From contig JWZX01002792.1 in the NCBI GenBank assembly GCA_001275005.1, forward strand, positions 1-24,864: a DNA stretch of 24,864 nt, read 5' to 3'. The DNA is from Chrysochromulina tobinii. Taxonomy: Eukaryota > Haptophyta > Prymnesiales > Chrysochromulinaceae. The position numbers and the translations under genes are program-made. Positions 1 through 8,122 of this stretch are shown piece by piece. Below the pieces are notes generated by a model. That model did no database searches. It was not told the DNA's origin and saw only the letters and a program-made list of their open reading frames with translations. Positions within the stretch are counted from its first letter, which is position 1. The number at the start of each line of letters is the position of its first letter.

Positions 1-339
1 TAGAATAACCATCATGCGCACGCGCGACTCATGGCGCGACTGCGAGAGGGCTGTACATGTACCACATCGATTCGCGCGGTTGACGCCTCACTCACATGTC
101 ACAACAAAACTTGCTCGCTTCAAGGCCTTCAACATCACCTGTGACCTGACACCTCATGTTTTCGAGGCTACCGCCGGCTTCTCCACCCCTGTTATAGTCG
201 GAGCTCGTTTGTCGTTTCGGTGGTGAGTAGCTCTTCGTTTAGAACTTTTGTTCTTAGACTGGTTATGTACATAGGACGTACACACACTGCCACCTTACTA
301 CATGTGACGATTGGTCCGAGGTCCACATGCCGTCGGCCT
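1..339. other. left edge, no gene recognised
   Basis: I see no supportable gene here. Short open frames exist on both strands but none shows a recognisable motif or a convincing start. The minus-strand frame of the adjacent Cys-rich fragment runs on to a stop near 192, but the residues beyond the module no longer resemble it, so the fragment probably ends near 340. Confidence 0.5.
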
Positions 340-566
340 GGGGCCGGGCGGAACTCCGAGCCGGGGCCGCCGCCGTCGCAATCGGCGTCCGAAGCCCAGT
401 TGCACATATCGGCGCAGATGGGCGGAGGAGGCGGGAAGCGCGGGCCGCAGTCGGCGCAGTCGGTGCCGTAGATGCAGTCTGCGCACTCGGCGCCGGGGCC
501 GCCGTCGCAGAGGGAGTCGGAGGTGTAGAGACGCGCCCGTTGGCGCGCCCCCCGAAGGGAACGCAA
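340..566 (-). pseudogene. truncated Cys-rich (CDGGPG...YGTDCADCGPR) module pair
   Basis: A minus-strand frame encodes one complete Cys-rich module (SDSLCDGGPGAE, CADCIYGTDCADCGPR). A short proline run follows, then the first half of a second module (CADMCNWASDADCDGGGPGSEF), after which the homology stops. Modules of this type, with regularly spaced Cys and Gly-rich acidic turns, occur in tandem in extracellular proteins of haptophytes and some other algae; their molecular role is not known to me. The second module lacks its YGTDC.DCGP half, there is no signal peptide, and no membrane segment follows. It is therefore best read as a gene fragment or as an exon of a gene whose other parts I cannot find. 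The first module and its upstream flank match the plus-strand copy at 7251-7458. Confidence 0.55.
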
Positions 567-641
567 AAAAAGTCACTCGATGCCGCCGTCGCGTGACGAC
601 GGCGGCGTCGAGAGACGACGATGTCGTGGCGCACGGCAGCT
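441..641 (-). repeat. dispersed inverted repeat, copy 1 (Cys-rich module plus hairpin)
   Basis: Read on the minus strand, this segment aligns closely with the plus strand at 7251-7458. Both run from a GTGCGCCACGACA/GTGTGCCACGACA-like start, through a GC-rich hairpin and a TTTGCGTTCCCTTCGGGG stretch, to the GACTGCGGCCCG end of the Cys module, and then diverge. The similarity extends into DNA that is not obviously coding, so this is a duplicated DNA segment rather than only protein-level homology. Confidence 0.8.
576..612. repeat. GC-rich hairpin in repeat copy 1
   Basis: The left arm at 576-591 and the right arm at 597-612 pair over 16 nt with one G-T position, around a 5-nt loop (CGTGA). The equivalent hairpin in copy 2 (7283-7317) is perfect. 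Conservation of the structure in both copies, with a different loop, suggests it is part of the duplicated unit. Confidence 0.75.
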
Positions 642-933
642 TGCCAGCCGCCTGGAGTGATTCAGGTTACGGTGGCCGCACGGTGGCCATGGTGACTGCG
701 CGAGCGGATCTCGATCTGCGCGAGATGTGGATGCGAGCGGATCTGCACGCTGGCTAGATCTGAAAGCTGGTCATCGTCAGGCATCGCGACGACTGGCGCC
801 GAGACCCAGGCGAGACGCCAGGAACCAGCGGCCCCATCGCGAGAGACGATTTCCCCACAGCAAAAAACGTGGCGGGTGGCGGACGATCCGTGCTTCTGAA
901 GTAGATTCCCACGCTATCTTGTTCAAGCGAGCA
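642..933. other. no independent gene; possible 5' region of the FkbM-like gene
   Basis: The plus-strand frame of the next gene is open back to 727, but its residues before the methionine codon at 934 are Arg-rich and show no motif. This may be 5' untranslated sequence, an intron or an upstream exon. No promoter element is recognisable. Confidence 0.4.
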
Positions 934-1890
934 ATGCAGGTCGAGCAGCAGCAGAGCCTTGCGTGCAGTGCGACGAAGCGGTTCACGGGCAATTTGCTGC
1001 CGACCTTCAAGCTCATGAACATCTCGCTGCAGGATGGCGTGATTGTCAACCTCGGCGCGGCGCTCGTACACCCGGGGAGAAACCAGCATTCGGCATTCGA
1101 CGACGCGTGGAACATTTTCTTCAGTTCATCTCCAGAGTTGAACCTGAGCATGGTTGCATTTGAGGGCCAAGCAAAGGCGCTGAAGGACAATGACCGGGTC
1201 TTAAACGAGACGGGCGGAAAGTTCTTCTTGTCAGACCAGAAGCGCGCGCGGCTGACCATGGTGCGCGAGTACTGCGACCCGTACACGCTCGTTCGGATGC
1301 TGCAGGAGCGTGCGGTGCCACGTGGCTTCTTGTTCCTTAAGATTGATATCGACTCCGTCGACTTGCACGTCTTTGACGTGATCATGCGCGAGTTTCGCCC
1401 CACCCTTGTACTTGTGGAGCGAGCGAGCCTGCGCGAGCTGCCTCCCCGCTCGAGGCAGCCGTTGGCGCGAGTCGGGTTCGCTGCTTTGAAGCCTGCCAAC
1501 ACGCACGCCGGGAGAGTCGGGAGCGAAGCCGTCCGGAGGAATTCTTCAACTCGACATCGGACGCAGTGGAGTGCAGTCGTATGCCAGCAAAGCGATACGA
1601 CAATGTGGCTTTCGCATGCGCCTCGGCGTGGCTACTCCGTCATTCAAGTAGAGGGCAAAAATCTGCTCATGGTGCCGACAGAGTACCAGCAGCACTTTCC
1701 TCCGCTCACGTGCACGTATGTCGGGGCAACCGCCAAGCTTAATATCAGCGTGCCGCCCTCGTTCGTGCAGCACGTGGAGGAGGAGTGCGCGGCCGACGGC
1801 ATGGAGTATACGCTGGAGCTCGATGGGGTGTGCTGCCCAATGCACGTGGATGGCGTACGCGTCCATCTGAGGCACTGCCGGTGCCTATGA
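934..1890 (+). CDS. FkbM-like methyltransferase-family protein
   Basis: Recognisable elements are a degenerate SAM-binding first strand (GVIVNLGAA, about 28 residues after the chosen start), then MVAFEG, and a central block FLKIDIDSVDLHVFDVI followed by RPTLVLVE. This matches the lkiDiDG.d..vl...l.P..i.vE signature of FkbM-type methyltransferases, which usually O-methylate sugars or other small molecules. The C-terminal part (GYSVIQVEGKNLLMVP) fits the last strands of that fold. DIDS replaces the usual DIDG or DVEG, and the N-terminal glycine motif is weak, so catalysis is uncertain. The first in-frame ATG is at 934; the frame is open back to 727 without an ATG, and an upstream exon is possible. 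The stop at 1888-1890 lies 85 bp before the cyclophilin start, on the same strand. Confidence 0.6.
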   Translation: MQVEQQQSLACSATKRFTGNLLPTFKLMNISLQDGVIVNLGAALVHPGRNQHSAFDDAWNIFFSSSPELNLSMVAFEGQAKALKDNDRVLNETGGKFFLSDQKRARLTMVREYCDPYTLVRMLQERAVPRGFLFLKIDIDSVDLHVFDVIMREFRPTLVLVERASLRELPPRSRQPLARVGFAALKPANTHAGRVGSEAVRRNSSTRHRTQWSAVVCQQSDTTMWLSHAPRRGYSVIQVEGKNLLMVPTEYQQHFPPLTCTYVGATAKLNISVPPSFVQHVEEECAADGMEYTLELDGVCCPMHVDGVRVHLRHCRCL

Positions 1891-1974
1891 AAGCCAAAAA
1901 CACAAAAAAATGAGTAAGTTTGAGTTCACACAGATGTTCACACGCCTTGTGCTGCGCCCAACCACGCCAACACC

Positions 1975-2870
1975 ATGCTTGACTTGGAAGCTCAGAAGCT
2001 GGTCGTTGACGGCAAACTACGCTGCTGGCTCGATATCGACGTGAACGACTCCCGTGCCTCGTACCAACGAGCAGTTGATTTCGTCGGAGCCAAAAATCTC
2101 ACATGTGCGTTCGCCGAAATACACGGTCTCGGCTAGTTGCCTTGCCGCTTTGCTGACTGAGTCCGAACGTGCGTTTCCGCAGATAACTTGACGAGTAATT
2201 GGCTGCCGGAACTCGGTGGCTCTGAACTGAAGCGTGTTAAGGAGCAGCTGTATCCGAATGACTTTGAGTGGAGTACAAAGGGCCGCTGTGCGGTGAAGAT
2301 GCCACCCCAGCGCGTCTACGTTGAACTCTGGCCAGAGGTAGCGCCGCTCGCCGTCGAAAACTTTGTTGCTCTGCTGCTCGGTAACCGCGGCAAGGGGCAA
2401 GAGTCCGGCTGTGAGATGACGTACGTAGGCTGCCACTTCCACCGCATCATCAAGGGTTTCGTGGCGCAGGGCGGCGACTTTGTCAAAAACAACGGCAGCG
2501 GCGGCGAGTGCGTCTTCCCCTTGTCTTCCCCGGCAAGAAGGCCGGCTTCAAGGACGACCCGATGGGGCTGAAGATCAAGCTGAACGAGCGCGGCATGCTC
2601 GCGATGGGCAACAGCGGTAAGAACTCGAACACATCTCAGTTCTTCTTCACGCTTGACGACCAGGGCAAGCTCACAGGCAAGCACGTCGGCTTCGGCCGCA
2701 TCCTCGCCGACGATAAGGCCTCGCTCGGAGTGCTCGAGATTCTCGAGCAGTGCGCGGCCCCCGCTGACGACGACACTGGCAAACCGACTCATCCTGTGAT
2801 GATTGTAGACTGTGGTGTGTGCGGGATCAGAGAGCCTGAACCCATGGAGTGGGTCCAACGACCAGGCTGA
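1975..2870 (+). pseudogene. cyclophilin-type peptidyl-prolyl isomerase, two exons, frame broken at 2512-2531
   Basis: Exon 1 (1975-2104) starts with MLDLEAQKLVV and carries an N-terminal extension that I associate with algal cyclophilins. Exon 2 (2183-2870) carries ELWPEVAPLAVENF, FHRIIKGFVAQGGDF (catalytic Arg present, the usual Pro replaced by Lys), NGSGGE, then GFKDDPMG, MGNSGKNSNTSQFFFTL and GKHVGFG. The family catalyses cis-trans isomerisation of prolyl bonds during folding. The two halves lie in different frames. An 11-bp near-perfect tandem duplication (GTCTTCCCC at 2512-2520 and again at 2523-2531) sits exactly at the junction, and its removal would rejoin the frames. The position of the cyclosporin-contacting Trp appears to hold Lys or Leu. 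No secretion signal is seen, so the protein is probably cytosolic or nuclear. It may be a decayed gene or a sequencing error. Confidence 0.85.
2105..2182 (+). other. intron 1 of the cyclophilin gene (78 nt)
   Basis: Donor GTGCGT and acceptor TTTCCGCAG. Splicing after one base of a codon joins AKNLT to a TAT codon and then NLTSNWLPELGG, restoring one continuous extended cyclophilin N-terminus. Read through unspliced, exon 1 meets a stop within the intron. Confidence 0.75.
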
Positions 2871-4534
2871 CCGAGAGGCGAGCAAACCCGACGTCGCGAC
2901 AGCATGCCGAGGTGCTCTAGAGTCAGTCGTACGAACCGTACCCCGTGCGGGCTCGTACTGAACGCAAAACACGCGGAGCGCACATATGCACCATTCAATT
3001 CCCAAAAGGTGTAGGGGACGTCAGGGGTGCCGCGGGGTGGGGTCTTATAATATTAAACATGAAACGAGGGCTCGCGCCACGGCGACGCTCCCGCGGCATT
3101 CTAAACATTCAATCCCTTAACGAGCTCACGTCCGAGAAGAAACGAATAGTAGCACAACGCAGACGCCAGACCACTCCCCCGCTTGGGTCAAGCACACGGC
3201 CCTCCCCGTAATATGGTGGGACTGACTCACGGTGCCGAGGTCGACAGTGACTGCCGACAGTGTCCCCCGACAGCCGATCTGTCGTTTTACATTTCCCGAA
3301 CCCCCCCATTCCGCTTGTCGTTTCACCTGTGTGTGTCGCGTTGTACCGGTGCGTTCCCTGTGGGATCTTCCGTGGAACGTGGTTCCTCGGAGTGGTCACA
3401 CGCACAAGGTGCGCGTGTAGTGTTGCGCGGGTTTGTCGTCTTACCCCTCTTTGCTCAAGGACAACACTATGTCTTCTATCTCTCCTTCACCACAGGGGGA
3501 GGTGGGTCAGTCTCACTTATCACGCTCCCCGGACATGTCCCCGGAGCTCCCCGGAGCCGGGTGGGGCACCGCGCGGGGCGCGCGCCCCGGCCCCGCCTCG
3601 CGCCCATGCTCGCGCCTGGGTCGCTCGCTCGCTGGTGCCTCCGCGCGCGCTCCGGGGGGGCGCGCCGGCGCCGTCTGGGCTCCGCCTATCGGACGCCGAT
3701 CGGCGGGCCGTCCACCCGGGGTGCAAATAGATATACCGCGTCGGGCGTCGTTGCACGTTAAGTCGAACGTCGGCCTTTGTCGTTCTTGTAAGTTGTATAC
3801 CGTGGCCCCGGCCCTCCCGACAGCCCCGCTGTGTCCTGGACGCTGGAGGCTGACGCGGTGACGCGGCGCGGCGCGCGTCGTGCGCGGTCGTGCGTACACA
3901 CGCTACGTACTAGTACGTTTATTTGAGCAGTCGGAGCCTCCCTCGGTTGCTCGGAGGTCGTGGAGCGGCCAGATCGCGGGAGAGGGGAGTGGGGAAATCG
4001 GAGTTTCAATTACAATTTGTAAAAATCGTTCAACTAATCGCCCTCTCACAGACGATCGGATGCGATGTGCAGGAGGAGGAGAAGTGTGCACGGCACAGCG
4101 GAAGTATCAAGTAATAACAGAGCTGGACACGCGTGTCGTCATATGCCATATGGATCACGTCAGTCTTGTACTGGAACCGAACACTCCTGGCGACACAGCA
4201 CGCGGCTCGAGTTGGGATCTTGGGAATGAGGATACCGAACCCAACTCACGCAGGCACGGCTCATGCCCACACGGGACGTCCGTCGGTGAAGCGTGAACTC
4301 TCGTCTGGAGCACGTTCCCCGAGTCCAGTACTCTCCCAAAGAGGGAACGGGATTGCATGCAGGAACGCCACACCCGAAGGCTTACAAGAGTTTGATTCTG
4401 TGCTGTCACCACCTTCGAGGCGTCCAGAGGCAGACTCGTAAAGTAGAAATGCGCATCAACAACGGCAGGGCAGCAGGAAGTGGCTCGTGTCAAGCCCCGT
4501 CCAAGCTAGGCATCAGCGCTGCGCCGAGAGGAAG
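2871..4534. other. intergenic region with an extreme GC block
   Basis: I recognise no gene in these 1.66 kb. Several overlapping open frames of 60-190 codons between 3180 and 3900 occur in all frames and reflect a GC-rich patch (about 3535-3720) that lacks stops; none has a domain. A short AT-rich stretch (TTATAATATTAAAC) lies at about 3046-3059. The segment holds the 3' flanks of the convergent cyclophilin and EGF-repeat genes. Confidence 0.5.
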
Positions 4535-6652
4535 CTAGCCCTGTCCGAGCGGCGGCACGCGGCCTCGCATGAGCCCGAGCTCGATGAAGTTGGGTGAGGT
4601 CCCCTCGAGAGTGGTGGGCGACGACCCCTCAACAGTAGGAGGCATCAGGGCGGTGTCGCCGCCGTAGCGGGCGGAACGTGCCCATTGCGCAGACAACACG
4701 CGCGTCTGGCAGGCGTCGCCAGTGTAGCCAGCTGGGCAGTAGCAGCGGTCAGCGGTGCACACACCAATGTTGGAGCAATTGCTTGGACACGGCTGCACGG
4801 AGCAGTCTCCGCCGCGCCAGGTGCCAATGCAAGAGCACGTGCCGTTGAGGCAGTAGCCACGGCCCGAGCAGTCATTCGGGCACGAGCGCAACGAGCACGC
4901 GTCGCCCATCCAGCCATGGTAGCACACGCACTGCCCCGCATGGCATACACCGTTGTGCGAGCAGCTACTGGGGCACGTGGCACGGCTGCAATCCTCGCCG
5001 CCAAAGCCTGGATGACACGTACACGTGCCGTTGTTGCACGCGCCATGGGCGGAGCAGGCATTCGGGCACTCGCGCACGTCGCACGCCGGGCCGCCCCAGC
5101 CGGCGTAGCACTGGCACGCCCCATGCAGGCACACACCGTGCAAGGAGCAGTCGCTCGGGCAAACGCGGATGGAACAGTCCTCGCCCTTGTACCCAGGTGG
5201 ACAGAAGCAGGTGCCCTCGTGGCACACGCCGACACCGGAGCAGTCGTGCAGGCAGAGCTGGCTCAGCACGCGCACCTGACACGCCTCGCCCTCGTAACCA
5301 GCCTGGCACACGCACGTGCCCTTGAGGCAAACACCTTTACCCGTGCAGCCGCTGAGGCACTGTCCCGGTCCTGCAGCACAGTCGACGCCTTGGTAACCGG
5401 GCTCGCACGAGCACACCCCATCATGGCAGACGCCGCGCCCAGAGCACGCGTTGGGGCACACGCCGTGGTTGATATTGTGCGAGCAATCTTCGAGCTCGAA
5501 GCCCGCGTGGCAGCGGCACACGCCACTGACACATGCGCCGTGGCCCGAGCATCCGTTGGGGCAGCGAGCAATCTCGCAGCTGCGCCCGCGCCAGCCGGGC
5601 TCGCAGTAGCAGTGGCCGCTCACGCAGTGGCCGTGCCCACTGCAGCCGTGCATGCAGCCACCTAGAGAGCAGTCGGATCCGTAGTATCCTGGGCGGCAAT
5701 GGCATGTGCCGTTGAGGCAGTAACCGTTGCGAGAGCACCCTTCGGGGCAGGCCGCCGTCGCACAGTCGGGTGGGAGCAGCTGCGCAGGGCAGGCGCACAC
5801 GCCATGCACGCAGGTGCCCACCCCACTGCAGTCGAGCGGGCAGTAGCGCTGCGCACAGCTTTGGCCCCAGAAGCCAGGCAGGCAGTGGCAGGTCCCATTG
5901 TAGCAGTAGCCGTTGCTGCTGCAGTTGAGCGGGCAGGTGCGCAGCGAGCAGTCGTGCCCGTGCCACCCCGCTTCGCACTCGCACGCATAGTTGATACATT
6001 GGCCATGGTTGGAGCACCCGTTGGGACACGTGCCAATCGTGCACGCGGGGCCAGAGAAGCCCACATTGCACTTGCACGTGCCGTTGAGGCACGCGCCATG
6101 CCCCGCACACTCGAGCGGGCACGCCTGTAGGCTGCAGTCGTGCCCACGCCAACCGGGCTCGCACACACATCCCTGCGCCGCGCTTGAGCACTCGCCGTGG
6201 CCAGAGCAGCTGGGCGTACCTGGACAGCGCAAGGTCGCGCACGTGGGGCCCGACCAGCCCGCGGCGCATGCACATATGCCGTCGTAGCATGAACCGTGCC
6301 CTGAACACGAGGGCGAGCCTGGACAGCTCCGCAGTGAGCAGTCGTCGCCCGTGAAGCCCTGCGTACATTCGCAAAGGAAGTTGACGCAACGACCCTGACC
6401 TAGGCTGACCGAGCAATTGCGTGGGCACGCCCCAATCGTACAATCGGCCCCGTAGTAACCCGGGTCGCAGTAGCACGTGCCATTATAGCAGTTGCCGTGC
6501 CGCGCACAGTCAAGTGGACAAGTCTGTAGGCTGCAGTCATGCCCCGTCCAACCAGCGTTGCAGCTGCATTGCAGCTCGGCGTTGCGGACGCCGTGGCCTG
6601 CGCACTCGTCGGAGCCCGCTCCGACGAGCGTCGCTAGGAAAAGGATGAGCAT
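4535..6652 (-). CDS. secreted protein of about 20 EGF-like repeats
   Basis: From the ATG at 6652-6650 the product is 705 residues. It starts with a short hydrophobic signal peptide (MLILFLATLVGAGS) and then about 20 near-identical units of about 31 residues of the form CP..CSGHG.C.NGTC.C.PGY.G.DCS. Six Cys per unit match EGF-like domains of the tenascin/teneurin type; the first unit is incomplete. The C-terminal 45 residues are Ser/Thr-rich with no transmembrane or obvious GPI signal, so the protein is probably secreted or wall-associated, perhaps adhesive. The frame is open upstream to 6958, but that part is Arg-rich, and the signal peptide argues for the 6652 start. No intron is needed. Frequent NGTC motifs would be N-glycosylation sites. 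Long antisense open frames here are by-products of the repeats. Confidence 0.85.
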   Translation of the reverse strand: MLILFLATLVGAGSDECAGHGVRNAELQCSCNAGWTGHDCSLQTCPLDCARHGNCYNGTCYCDPGYYGADCTIGACPRNCSVSLGQGRCVNFLCECTQGFTGDDCSLRSCPGSPSCSGHGSCYDGICACAAGWSGPTCATLRCPGTPSCSGHGECSSAAQGCVCEPGWRGHDCSLQACPLECAGHGACLNGTCKCNVGFSGPACTIGTCPNGCSNHGQCINYACECEAGWHGHDCSLRTCPLNCSSNGYCYNGTCHCLPGFWGQSCAQRYCPLDCSGVGTCVHGVCACPAQLLPPDCATAACPEGCSRNGYCLNGTCHCRPGYYGSDCSLGGCMHGCSGHGHCVSGHCYCEPGWRGRSCEIARCPNGCSGHGACVSGVCRCHAGFELEDCSHNINHGVCPNACSGRGVCHDGVCSCEPGYQGVDCAAGPGQCLSGCTGKGVCLKGTCVCQAGYEGEACQVRVLSQLCLHDCSGVGVCHEGTCFCPPGYKGEDCSIRVCPSDCSLHGVCLHGACQCYAGWGGPACDVRECPNACSAHGACNNGTCTCHPGFGGEDCSRATCPSSCSHNGVCHAGQCVCYHGWMGDACSLRSCPNDCSGRGYCLNGTCSCIGTWRGGDCSVQPCPSNCSNIGVCTADRCYCPAGYTGDACQTRVLSAQWARSARYGGDTALMPPTVEGSSPTTLEGTSPNFIELGLMRGRVPPLGQG

Positions 6653-7250
6653 CCTTCTCGCCGACTTTATCCACACGAGCGACGCAGTTCGGGACGACGC
6701 TCCCAGAGCATTTCCATGCTCCCGCGAGACGTCGCGCGCTTCCTCTCGTCGGCCCCGCACGGGGCGCTTCCTTGAAGGTGCGCGTTGTGATCTTTTGAAC
6801 AGCCCCCTGCGCGAGACACGCGCCCTGCTGCCCTTGCCGACCTTGAAGGGCAGCGCGCGCGCGAACAGCTGCACGGGCCGTCGCCGGCTCGAGTTCATCC
6901 TTTTCTTGCGAACCACCCTTGACGTCTCTGGCGCTCCGGCAGTGCCTTGGGCATGCATTTACGCCATGCACCCTCCTTACCCATGCTCTTGGGGATGTCC
7001 TGGCGCTCACGGGCATCCCCCGTTGTGGACCTGCGCCTTAAGATCCACGGCCGCGTGTGCCATCCTCACCGTACGCTGTCTGTGGTGCACAGGGCCACTT
7101 CGATGACCCAATGCGTGTGTTTGGCCTGCCCGACGAACGCACGACCCGGTGGGGTGGGTACTTCCAGGATGCGCCCAATTCGGTCCGAGACGTACAGCTC
7201 GCTACGCGTCATCTGCGTGCTCGATAGTGTGGTCGCCGACACCGCGCTGA
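6653..7250. other. upstream region of the EGF-repeat gene
   Basis: I see no supportable gene here. The minus-strand frame of the EGF gene stays open to 6958 with basic, low-information sequence, probably 5' untranslated. The rest lies between two divergent genes and should contain their promoters. I recognise no TATA box or other element. Confidence 0.4.
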
Positions 7251-7458
7251 GCCGCTGCTGTGTGCCACGACACTGTCGTCACTCGACGCCGCCGTCGTCA
7301 CGCGACGGCGGCGTCGAATGACTTCATTTGCGTTCCCTTCGGGGGGGGCGCGCCATCGGGCGCGTCTCTACACCTCCGACGCCCTCTGCGACGACGGCGG
7401 CCCCGGCGCGAGTACGCAGACTGCACCTACGGCTCCGACTGCGCGGACTGCGGCCCGA
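7251..7458 (+). repeat. dispersed inverted repeat, copy 2 (Cys-rich module plus hairpin)
   Basis: Plus-strand copy of the segment found inverted at 441-641. Relative to copy 1 it differs by scattered substitutions, by a few short indels, and by one missing base at GGCGC-GAGTACGC (about 7408-7412). That missing base shifts the frame in the middle of the Cys-rich module. The two copies diverge after the GACTGCGGCCCG end. Confidence 0.8.
7283..7317. repeat. perfect GC-rich hairpin in repeat copy 2
   Basis: Arms 7283-7297 and 7303-7317 are perfect 15-nt reverse complements around a TCACG loop. The counterpart in copy 1 is at 576-612. It lies just 5' of the Cys-rich coding segment. Confidence 0.85.
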
Positions 7459-8073
7459 GCGTACTCCTGCGCGAGGAGCTGCCCACCAATCTCGGCTACA
7501 GGCCAGGCATGATCGGCGAGAACTACCAGAACGCCGGCATGCCACGCGCCGGCGAGACGCCCGAGGAGCGCGAGCGACGGGCGATGCTGCAGGGGCAGCA
7601 GACGCAGAATGACGACGTGCAGCAGGCGATCTTTGCACTGCGCAAGGTTCAGCCGGTGCTCCTGTTCGCCTTCGGGGCCTCGCTCGGCACCTTTGTGATC
7701 GCAGCCACCGCCATGTCATGGATCAAGACCGTGTATCACCACAAGCAGGTCCTCAAGCGCGATGAGGACTCTTGGAACACGATCGCCATCATCCTCACGA
7801 CTGCCTTTGGCATGCTAGGCCTCGCCATCGTCGCCGTACGCACGCGCGCGCGCGCCACCGCCCGTCTCCCAACGCGGCCGCTCCTACCGAATCGCTCCAA
7901 CGCTGCACGCTCCTTCCTCGTGGCAGGCGGTGTGCTGGATGAACAGCCTCTTCAACGTGGACACCTTCCACGGCTCCTCGACCGTTGCGCCTGCGCGGCG
8001 CCAGAATCAACACGGCGCGCCAGTCGACATCTCACGGCAGCTTACGCAGCCGCTAAGGAGTGCGGCTTCCTAA
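7318..8073 (+). CDS. Cys-rich two-span membrane protein, two exons, frame break in the first module
   Basis: The main coding frame reads EYADCTYGSDCADCGPSV, then a charged stretch (AGETPEERERRAMLQGQQ) and two predicted membrane spans (VQPVLLFAFGASLGTFVIAA and TIAIILTTAFGMLGLAIVAA). After the intron at 7836-7926, exon 2 (7927-8073) completes the second span (AVCWMNSLFNVD) and ends SAAS-stop. The first half of the Cys module (SDALCDDGGPGA) lies in another frame because one base is missing near 7410 compared with copy 1. The function of this family is unknown to me; a surface protein with a luminal Cys-rich head and a membrane anchor fits. The true N-terminus is not identified, and upstream exons are likely. 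The 3' end is 50 bp from the convergent LPMO-like gene. Confidence 0.6.
7836..7926 (+). other. intron in the Cys-rich membrane protein gene (91 nt)
   Basis: Donor GTACGC lies at a codon boundary and is followed by a CG-dinucleotide run. The acceptor is TTCCTCGTGGCAG, preceded by pyrimidines. Splicing in phase 0 joins GLAIVA to AVCWMNSLF, extending the second hydrophobic segment naturally to a stop at 8071-8073. Confidence 0.75.
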
Positions 8074-8122
8074 GAATAGAAATCAGACTCGCACAGACCT
8101 AATTTTACAGTCTACAGTGCGG

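Noticed and set aside
777-1502. 241-codon minus-strand frame opposite the FkbM-like gene
   Set aside because: Its sequence is the antisense of the LKIDID and RPTLVLVE motifs, which are clearly coding on the plus strand. It has no motif of its own.
2512-2537. 26-nt GT-AG intron in the cyclophilin
   Set aside because: Joins the frames in phase, but it is far shorter than the other introns here and would delete residues expected between GGE and KDDP. The 11-bp duplication explains it better.
3183-3761. 192-codon plus frame and overlapping frames in the GC block
   Set aside because: Open in several frames at once because the block lacks stop codons, with no domain or credible start context.
4685-5665. 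Plus-strand frame of 326 codons antisense to the EGF array, and a 351-codon minus frame at 5421-6476
   Set aside because: Both are low-complexity Ala/Arg/Leu translations of the repeated EGF DNA in wrong frames, and neither has a domain.
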